DNA from: Candidatus Latescibacterota bacterium | Lineage (GTDB): Bacteria; JAAXHH01; JABIQT01 | DNA length: 6,141 nucleotides | Direction of reading: 5' to 3' | NCBI GenBank assembly: GCA_018667995.1 | Contig: JABIQT010000860.1 | Span: 1 to 6,141, forward strand | Shown: positions 1 to 6,141 of the stretch, in pieces | Position numbering within the stretch: position 1 is the first letter of the stretch | How the letters are laid out: each line of letters begins with the position of its first letter | Translations under genes and position numbers: made by a program | The notes under the pieces: model-generated | What the model was told of the DNA's origin: nothing | Seen by the model: only the letters and a program-made list of their open reading frames with translations | The model's database searches: none

Positions 1-3000
1 AAAAACGGTTCGAAAATCTGGTCGCGCACATCCTCGGGTACACCCGGGCCGTTGTCGCGAATACGTAGTTCGACTTTATCTCCCAGATTCTTGGTCCAAA
101 CTTCGAGACTGGGAGAAAAGCTATCACCGAGCTCTCTCTTCTTTTTCTGGACAGCATAGCAGGCATTGCTGATCAGGTTGAGGAAAACGCGACTGAGATC
201 CTGCGGCACGACTTCTATTTCGGTGATAGAAGCATCATAGTCGGTTTCGATCGACATATTGAAAGTCGAGTCCTGGCCCCGCATGCCATGATACGCCAGT
301 CTAATATCCTCATCCAACAAAGCATTGATATCAGTAAAATGACGTTCGCCCGTTTTTCCACGTGAATGCAGGAGCATATTGCGAACTATACTGTCGGCCC
401 GCTTTCCATGTTCATTAATTTTCTCGATATTCATCACCAGAACCTGCATGACCTCAGTCCAATCTTCGTAATTCTCTATTTCGTTCTTCTCTCGATGGCC
501 ATCAATGAGTTCCTGAAGCTCTTCAAGCATCTCCACCGATAGTTCAGAGAAATTATTGACGAAGTTGAGCGGGTTCTTGATCTCATGGGCGATTCCTGCG
601 GTAACACTCCCCAAGGCGGCCATTTTTTCTGATTGTACCAGCTGGTTTTGGGTGGCTCTCAATTCCTGTAGGGTATTCGCCAACGCCGTATTCTTTTCTT
701 CCAGCTCCCGGGTCCGTTCCGTGACTTTCAGCTCCAGATTTGCGTTATACTCCGCCAGTTGGTCGTAGAACCTGGCATTCTCCAAAGATATGGCCGTCTG
801 CCCGGCCAGTATCTCCAGGACCTGAAGCCGCTCTGATGTGAAGACGTGGATGGATAGATTGTTCTCAAGATATATCATTCCCATGAACGACGAATGCTGA
901 AGAATAGGCATACACAACATAGATTTCGACTGACTAGATACTACATACGGATCGTTGGTAAACAGTCCATCATTGACCGCATCGGACAGCACCACCGTTT
1001 CGCGGGTGCGGTTAACATAATTGACGATCCCATGGGAGATATCGGGATACGAATCCACAGGCATCGCCAGTTTATCAGTCGACTGCTGGTCAACGGTTCC
1101 TTCTGCCTCTATCATGAGGCTACCATCCGATTCCAATATCAGGACACCTCGCTGAGCACCTGCATTTTCGATAAGAATCAGTATTAGTTTCTTGAAAAGA
1201 TCGCTCAGAACAATTTCACCAGATATCGCCTGAGTTGCTTTGTAAACGGTGGTGAAATCCAATGCATCGGAATTACTTATCCGCGTCGATCTTCCAACGA
1301 TCCGCGCCGGGATCTCCTTACTGCTATCCTCGACAGGTGCCGGCGCCAGTAAGGCTGCATATCTTTCATCAATGTCGTTGACCTTAGCCGATGCATTCCA
1401 TCGCAGAAAGGCGTGCCGCGCATCCTTAATATACTTAGTGGCTGCATCTTTCATTCCAAGCTCCAGGTGGTATCTGGCAGCACATTCGCAGGCAATGGCT
1501 TCCTCCATGAGGAACTCTTCCGATCTGGCATGGTCGATGGCCCGGGCGTAAGACGCTCTCGCATCCTCAGCGTGATCCAGAACACGGGCACGCTCCGCTT
1601 CCACCAGATCAAACTTATGCCGGTAATTCATAGGCGCGTGTTCTGCCCAGTTCTTCATGAACTCCTGGTTGACAGATACCTTCTCCATCGCCTCTTTCTG
1701 CGCGAGATCCGGTAATTCAGGATACATTGCCAGAAGGGCCAACGAGTAAAAGAGATTATGCTGTGGTTGGTGGTACGACCCCATTACTGCATCGGCCTCG
1801 TTTTCCGCCAACCTGGCGTTCTGCAGAGCCGACGAATAGTCATGAAAAAGGTAACTCAATAAGGTCTTGTTGGCATATACCTGATGTAATCTTGTACGAT
1901 TCTTGGCCTCCGTCGCTGAGGTAATCACCTCCGTCTCATCGCAGGCTTCACCTTGGAGCCTACATGGGTCGTCCGAGCGTCCCACGAGGTTCAGTACTAC
2001 CTGCCTGAACAATGTGTTATTCTGCTCATGATGGTAATGTTTGAGTCTATGAGCTACCTCTTCAAACTTTACCAGCTCCTGCTCAACGAACAGTAATTCC
2101 CTGCCGGTGTAAAACAGGTTGTTACAATAAGATACTGCGCAGAACAAACCGAATTCGAGATCACCCAATTCCAATCCTGTCTTGTAGCCCTGCAGGAGTG
2201 GATCCAGAGATCCCCTGAGATGTTCCTTCCAGTGTATGGTACCCACATTCATGTTCATAGAGACTCGTGCCGTCAATTCTCTTGCCTTCAGCCCCTCCTG
2301 CAAATTCTGTCCGAGTAGCCCAAATTGATACCCTTCTTCTATCTGACCAAATGCCCCGCACAGAATGATGCCAAAAACACCAAATCCGAATGCCGAATTG
2401 GTTGAATTTCCGTATTCTATGGATAGGTCGACCATATGAAATACGAGCAGAGGAAACATCTTGGGATTAGAGAAGTAGACCGGATTCGTCGCAGTGACTA
2501 AAATGTGCATCGCCGCCAGTTTATCGGGATCGGTCATTGCCGGTAAATCCGAGAATTCCTCTATACTCTTCCCAGCCAACATGGCCTGCGTGTTTGAGTA
2601 AGCCTCGATGATATCGGAATCTTCCGGGGTCAATGGCAGGGGGATATCCAGCAGGCCCAGCACTTCGCGTGCAATTTCTACCGCCTCGGCCATCATATTC
2701 TGGGCAATGGCTGCTAGGATCCGTATTTCGTAGATCTTCACTTTGTCGAGAATCGTCTGCGCATGCTTCATCATCGGTTCGGCCAAGTGCTCCATTTGCG
2801 TAAAGTCCGAGATCAAGTATGCGGACTCGACTGCTTCCAGATAGAGTGCCTGAGTCAGGTCATACTGCTTCTCCCAGGCATCCTCTTCAAGGAGAGCTAT
2901 GCCATTTGTGAAATACGTATAGGCCGTTTGGAAGGCACTCGAACTCTTCGCATGCTTCCCAGCCATCAGATTGAGCTTGCCCAGCCGTATACTTTCTGGT

Positions 3001-5273
3001 AATTCCGTAATGAGGCCACTGCCGAAGTTCAAATGGTCTACGATTTCAAAAATCCTCGTATGCTGATCTTCTTCGCTTGTGCCCTTCAACAGTAGATGGC
3101 CGATCTGATAGTGTATCTCTTGTTTTTGGCTTTCAGGTATAATCGCATAAGCCGCTTGTTGCACACGGTCATGGAGGAACCGATATGAAACATGTAAATC
3201 CTTCATTTCGTCAGTATGAAAGTCTTCTTTAAACTCACCATCTGACTGTGTCCCGGTGCCGTAGTCATGTAGATATTTGTAAGAATCACCGATAGGCAGT
3301 ACTAGACCTTCCTCCACGGCTGACCACATATCTTCTGCGGTCTCAACCAGGGACTTTCCGTTTACTATTGCGAGCGTTCTTAAATCAAACGTATTTCCGA
3401 CACACGAGGCCAGCTGTACCATCTTCTGAGCCCTTGTACTCAATTTTTGAATCTTGCCACTCATCAGTTCAACGACATTATCCGTGATATCCCGGTCTTG
3501 AATTCTGGACTCATCCCACTGCCAGCGTCCCCGATGGGCATCAAAGCGCACCAGACTTTCTTCATAGAGCGATCGTAAGAACTGGTCTATGAAGAACGGA
3601 TTACCACCAGTTTTCCTAAAAACCAGCTCAGCCAGCTGTGTAGATTCACCTGAAGCACAGTTGAATGTATCCGCGATCAATTGATTCACATGTTCCATAG
3701 CGAGGGGCCGCAGCGCTATATTTTCAACGGTAACACCCGCATTCTCAATTTCATCCAGAGTCAGCTGCAGGGGATGGCCGGCATTGACTTCGTTGTCCCG
3801 ATACGCTCCGATCAAGAGGATGTGTTTATTCTTCGGATCCGTAGAGAGTACACCCGTCAATTGCAAAGAGGCGGAATCGGCCCATTGCAGGTCATCCAGA
3901 AAGACAACCAAAGGCTGGCCATCCTGCACGAATACTCTCATGAACTGCTGGAAAACCAGGTTGAATCTATTGTGAGTTAGCGTGGGACCCAGTTCCGGGA
4001 TCGGAGGCTGATCACCAATGATCAGCTCCAATTCCGGGATCACATCCACGATGACTTGGCCATTAGGTTCCATAGCTTTCATCAGGTCATCTTTCCACCT
4101 TGCGATCTGCATCTCAGATTCTGTCAACATCTGTCGGATCAGGTCTCTAAAAGCCTGAATGTAGCCGCTGTACGGTACATTTCTCTGGAGCTGATCGTAT
4201 TTCCCCGAAATGAAATAACCACGTTTCATCACAAGTGGCTTCTGAACCTCAGCTACGAGTGCTGACTTGCCTATACCGGTATATCCGGACACCATCAACA
4301 TGAAAGGCAGGCCCTTGTCAACCTGTTCGAACGCGTTCAAGAGCCGGCCGACCTCTTCGTCGCGCCCGTATAGCCGCTGGGGAATATGAAAGGAATCCGA
4401 GGTATCCTTCAGCCCGCAGACAAAAGTTTCGATGACACCGTCAGCTCGCCACTGATCATAGCAGGTCTCCAGATCGGTGCGAATACCGTGGGCGCTCTGA
4501 TAGCGCGCCTCCGCGGTTTTGGCCAGTAGTTTCAATATGATATTTGAGACGGCCTCTGGAATTTCAGGCTTGATCTGATGGGGCGGCACTGGCTGCTTGG
4601 CCATGTGAGCATGTATCAATTCCATGGCATCGGATGATTCAAAGGGGAGTCTGCCGGTCACCAATTCGTATAAGGTGACGCCCAGTGAATAATAATCTGT
4701 ACGGTAATCGATCTCCCTATTCATTCGACCCGATTGTTCCGGTGATATATAGGCGAGCGAGCCCTCAACGACATCCGCGTTACTGATACTGGCGTTCTCA
4801 CGGGAGAGCACGGTCGAGAGACCGAAATCAATTATGTTTATCTGACCGGTGGTTGCATTATAGACGATATTCGAGGGGTTTATATCTTTGTGAATGATTG
4901 GATACTGATGGATATGGCCGAGGACGGTAGACATGGCGATAGCGAGTTTGAGAGATTCCGCCAACTCAAATGGCCCATCGGAGATGTATCTGTCGAGAGA
5001 GGTACCTCCGATATCCTCCATGCTGAAGATCAAACTGTGTTTGTGCCTCTGAAATCTGTAGGATTTGGCGACGCCGTCCATATTGACGTTCTTACAGATT
5101 TCGTATTCCGTTCTGAATCGAGCGATCTCTTCGGGTGTCGGATATTCCGTCTTTAGAGTCTTGAAAACCAACGGACGATGGTTCTGGTCCTCTTTATCGT
5201 ATCCCCTAAGGACGAGTGACCTCTCACTTTCATAGAGCGTATCTGTAAGATGACATCCTGGAATAGTTATCAC
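1..5273 (-). CDS. Trifunctional Ser/Thr protein kinase / STAND-AAA ATPase / GAF sensor histidine kinase (3' end outside window)
   Basis: The frame is open for 1757 codons and runs off the left edge. It probably encodes a cytoplasmic signalling protein carrying both Ser/Thr and His autokinase activities; I see no signal peptide or membrane segment. Domains in order: Ser/Thr kinase (about 1-275) with Lys38, catalytic loop His128-Lys-Asp130 to Asn135, DFG at 149-151 and SPEQSGR at 177-183; ATPase (about 300-565) with YGR at 302-304, Walker A GYTGIGKS at 330-337, Walker B ending LDD (Asp460-Asp461) and GNPFF at 557-561; a helical region (about 565-1335) with FLHDRVQQAAY from 699 and EYGNS at 953-957; GAF (about 1340-1498); coiled coil (about 1505-1550); HisKA with phospho-acceptor His1563 in AHEIKNP; HATPase with N-box Asn1703 and G1 box DNGPG at 1740-1744. 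The G2 box and C-terminus are cut off. GTG is the only usable start after the in-frame TAG at 5327-5325, and it gives the family N-terminus (ITIPG). The stimulus and substrates are unknown. Confidence 0.94.
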   Translation of the reverse strand, partial: MITIPGCHLTDTLYESERSLVLRGYDKEDQNHRPLVFKTLKTEYPTPEEIARFRTEYEICKNVNMDGVAKSYRFQRHKHSLIFSMEDIGGTSLDRYISDGPFELAESLKLAIAMSTVLGHIHQYPIIHKDINPSNIVYNATTGQINIIDFGLSTVLSRENASISNADVVEGSLAYISPEQSGRMNREIDYRTDYYSLGVTLYELVTGRLPFESSDAMELIHAHMAKQPVPPHQIKPEIPEAVSNIILKLLAKTAEARYQSAHGIRTDLETCYDQWRADGVIETFVCGLKDTSDSFHIPQRLYGRDEEVGRLLNAFEQVDKGLPFMLMVSGYTGIGKSALVAEVQKPLVMKRGYFISGKYDQLQRNVPYSGYIQAFRDLIRQMLTESEMQIARWKDDLMKAMEPNGQVIVDVIPELELIIGDQPPIPELGPTLTHNRFNLVFQQFMRVFVQDGQPLVVFLDDLQWADSASLQLTGVLSTDPKNKHILLIGAYRDNEVNAGHPLQLTLDEIENAGVTVENIALRPLAMEHVNQLIADTFNCASGESTQLAELVFRKTGGNPFFIDQFLRSLYEESLVRFDAHRGRWQWDESRIQDRDITDNVVELMSGKIQKLSTRAQKMVQLASCVGNTFDLRTLAIVNGKSLVETAEDMWSAVEEGLVLPIGDSYKYLHDYGTGTQSDGEFKEDFHTDEMKDLHVSYRFLHDRVQQAAYAIIPESQKQEIHYQIGHLLLKGTSEEDQHTRIFEIVDHLNFGSGLITELPESIRLGKLNLMAGKHAKSSSAFQTAYTYFTNGIALLEEDAWEKQYDLTQALYLEAVESAYLISDFTQMEHLAEPMMKHAQTILDKVKIYEIRILAAIAQNMMAEAVEIAREVLGLLDIPLPLTPEDSDIIEAYSNTQAMLAGKSIEEFSDLPAMTDPDKLAAMHILVTATNPVYFSNPKMFPLLVFHMVDLSIEYGNSTNSAFGFGVFGIILCGAFGQIEEGYQFGLLGQNLQEGLKARELTARVSMNMNVGTIHWKEHLRGSLDPLLQGYKTGLELGDLEFGLFCAVSYCNNLFYTGRELLFVEQELVKFEEVAHRLKHYHHEQNNTLFRQVVLNLVGRSDDPCRLQGEACDETEVITSATEAKNRTRLHQVYANKTLLSYLFHDYSSALQNARLAENEADAVMGSYHQPQHNLFYSLALLAMYPELPDLAQKEAMEKVSVNQEFMKNWAEHAPMNYRHKFDLVEAERARVLDHAEDARASYARAIDHARSEEFLMEEAIACECAARYHLELGMKDAATKYIKDARHAFLRWNASAKVNDIDERYAALLAPAPVEDSSKEIPARIVGRSTRISNSDALDFTTVYKATQAISGEIVLSDLFKKLILILIENAGAQRGVLILESDGSLMIEAEGTVDQQSTDKLAMPVDSYPDISHGIVNYVNRTRETVVLSDAVNDGLFTNDPYVVSSQSKSMLCMPILQHSSFMGMIYLENNLSIHVFTSERLQVLEILAGQTAISLENARFYDQLAEYNANLELKVTERTRELEEKNTALANTLQELRATQNQLVQSEKMAALGSVTAGIAHEIKNPLNFVNNFSELSVEMLEELQELIDGHREKNEIENYEDWTEVMQVLVMNIEKINEHGKRADSIVRNMLLHSRGKTGERHFTDINALLDEDIRLAYHGMRGQDSTFNMSIETDYDASITEIEVVPQDLSRVFLNLISNACYAVQKKKRELGDSFSPSLEVWTKNLGDKVELRIRDNGPGVPEDVRDQIFEPF

Positions 5274-5314
5274 ATGCGCCTCTCTGCCTGTCTCCGTCTG
5301 TATATTAGCACCAT
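5270..5314 (-). CDS. Possible 14-codon leader peptide overlapping the kinase start
   Basis: An ATG at 5314-5312 opens a 14-codon frame, MVLIYRRRQAERRM, ending at TGA 5272-5270. An AGGA at 5326-5323, overlapping the stop of the upstream gene, sits 8 nt before this ATG, which is good Shine-Dalgarno spacing. The TGA overlaps the kinase GTG in a GTGA arrangement, the layout typical of translational coupling. Five of the 14 residues are Arg, encoded AGA, CGG, AGA, AGG and CGC. It is too short to prove coding; chance occurrence is quite possible. If real, its likely role is to deliver terminating ribosomes to the kinase start rather than to make a functional peptide. Confidence 0.2.
   Translation of the reverse strand: MVLIYRRRQAERRM
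5279..5284 (-). promoter_or_regulatory. Likely ribosome binding site of the kinase gene (GAGAGG)
   Basis: On the minus strand GAGAGG lies 5 nt upstream of the GTG at 5273-5271. It supports GTG as the start. The nearby ATG at 5275-5273 cannot serve, because it is followed at once by TGA. The match is partial and the spacing slightly short, so initiation may be moderate unless helped by coupling to upstream translation. Confidence 0.45.
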
Positions 5315-5324
5315 AAACCCAATC

Positions 5325-6141
5325 CTATTTTCTACCTCGTGAGAATATTGATTGTAGAAGAGAGCGTTTCTCAAATGGGACTCGATCAAGATCAGTCTCT
5401 GGAGAAGCACCACCAAGAAGCATTCCGTTTTTGGGCCTCAATAATCCAGCTGGAAATGGGAAAGAATAGTCCCATTTCGTACAAATTCTAAAGACTCCGA
5501 GTGGGTTCTCACTAGACAGCGCCTCTTTTCTAAAATGGAAGGGCGATACCTGCTCGCAGAAATTCTGGACCGGAGGCACTTTGAGCTGTGCTTGACTGCT
5601 ATCAGGAACCACGCCATCCAAAAAATCCTGAAAAACAAGAATATCGGCTGCAGCCGGTTGCAGGCTGGCTTTTTTGATATGCCAAGTGAACGTCGATGCT
5701 ACGAAAGGTCCGCGAAGCGAACCGAGATGGTATTGTGCTATTATCGGCTGATTCAGATCGTCAACAATGGCAGACAAATGCGGATAGTGGGAGGCCGAGA
5801 CCATATCGCCGTTTGGCGAGAATATCCCTTCTATTATCGGATTGTTAAGTTTCCCATCATTAACAATATACTCCCGATTGCTTCTGCCCATACTGCCCCG
5901 TTCCTTGTCCAAACCATAAAAATAGCCCAAAAGAATCGGAAGCGTTTTGTTCAGGTATAGTCTGGGAGTGAAGAAGAATGGCCCACGATACAAGGCCCGG
6001 TCTGGGGATGTCCATTGAACCGAGGGGATCGAAAGTGCAAATTCCATGTAATTCCAATCGAAAATTCGGAATCTTGACGGCGTGACATCCTTCTGTATGC
6101 CGAAAACATAGATAACCGGATGATACCCCTCCCGCACGAAG
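5325..6141 (-). CDS. Putative acetoacetate decarboxylase-like superfamily protein, C-terminal portion (5' end outside window)
   Basis: The frame is open from the right edge to TAG at 5327-5325, giving 271 visible codons. The GTG at 6137 is probably an internal valine: no ribosome binding site is visible before it, and the frame continues to the edge with a Phe codon. Residues below are numbered from that valine. The order resembles ADC-fold proteins: a YMEFALSIPSV strand (30-40), an aromatic GPFFFTPRLYLN segment (52-63), then LPILLGYFYGLDKERG (66-81), where Lys78 lies near where the Schiff-base lysine of acetoacetate decarboxylases would be expected. True decarboxylases normally carry a GFPKK-like segment there, so activity is doubtful. 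The C-terminal half (about 85-270) has no motif I recognise. No transmembrane segment is clear, and the tail is basic (SRGRK). The assignment rests on overall pattern only, so a conserved hypothetical protein is the fallback. It lies 51 bp upstream of the kinase gene on the same strand, which suggests co-transcription. Confidence 0.55.
   Translation of the reverse strand, partial: FVREGYHPVIYVFGIQKDVTPSRFRIFDWNYMEFALSIPSVQWTSPDRALYRGPFFFTPRLYLNKTLPILLGYFYGLDKERGSMGRSNREYIVNDGKLNNPIIEGIFSPNGDMVSASHYPHLSAIVDDLNQPIIAQYHLGSLRGPFVASTFTWHIKKASLQPAAADILVFQDFLDGVVPDSSQAQLKVPPVQNFCEQVSPFHFRKEALSSENPLGVFRICTKWDYSFPFPAGLLRPKNGMLLGGASPETDLDRVPFEKRSLLQSIFSRGRK

Noticed and set aside
1249-1715. Two overlapping 100-codon plus-strand frames
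   Set aside because: They lie opposite the helical/GAF part of the kinase, overlap each other in different frames and resemble no family; shadows.
2161-2361. 66-codon minus-strand frame inside the kinase gene
   Set aside because: It is out of frame with the continuous kinase frame, which remains intact through here (checked on neighbouring segments), so it is not evidence of a frameshift.
5273-5275. ATG two bases upstream of the GTG as the kinase start
   Set aside because: It is in another frame and followed at once by TGA; only the GTG opens the kinase frame.
5302-5310. TGCTAATAT, resembling an extended -10 promoter element before the kinase
   Set aside because: No acceptable -35 hexamer lies 16-18 bp upstream, and the hexamer matches TATAAT at only 4 of 6 positions; too weak to call.
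5274-5324. Terminator between the two genes
   Set aside because: The 51-bp gap shows no stable inverted repeat followed by a T-run, so I favour co-transcription.
5535-5960. 141-codon open frame on the plus strand
   Set aside because: It is fully antisense to the ADC-like frame, shows no recognisable motif, and is best explained as a shadow of the minus-strand coding region.
6135-6137. GTG near the right edge as the start of the ADC-like gene
   Set aside because: The frame is open to the edge, no ribosome binding site is visible in the four remaining bases, and the residues after it look internal to the domain.

Overview
This is a bacterial window read entirely on the minus strand. It is filled by one giant signalling gene and the 3' part of a second gene. 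No RNA genes, mobile elements, repeats or CRISPR arrays are visible. Base composition looks balanced by eye (near half GC). The giant gene belongs to a family known from cyanobacteria, myxobacteria and other deltaproteobacteria, Bacteroidota, planctomycetes and spirochaetes. That points to a large-genome, signalling-rich, free-living bacterium, but the sequence does not let me name a phylum.

Layout, in transcription order (right to left). From 6141 to 5325 is the C-terminal portion (271 codons plus stop) of a protein that looks like a distant member of the acetoacetate decarboxylase (ADC-like) superfamily; its start lies beyond the window. After a 51-bp gap, from a GTG at 5273 to the left edge, a single uninterrupted frame of 1757 codons encodes a multidomain kinase. 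Its domains are an N-terminal Ser/Thr protein kinase, a STAND/AAA-type ATPase, a long helical region, a GAF domain, a coiled coil, and a histidine kinase (HisKA plus HATPase). The window cuts it inside the HATPase domain, just after the G1 and F boxes. This is the trifunctional Ser/Thr kinase / ATP-binding protein / sensor histidine kinase architecture (HstK-like in cyanobacteria).

The junction between the genes is compact. The upstream stop, a possible 14-codon leader ORF with its own AGGA, and the kinase GTG follow each other without an evident terminator, and the leader's TGA overlaps the GTG. The two genes are therefore probably co-transcribed, and translation of the kinase may be coupled to that of the leader. 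How an ADC-like protein would relate to the kinase is not evident from sequence. The most unusual material here is this junction and the large uncharacterised helical region; the kinase architecture itself is already known.
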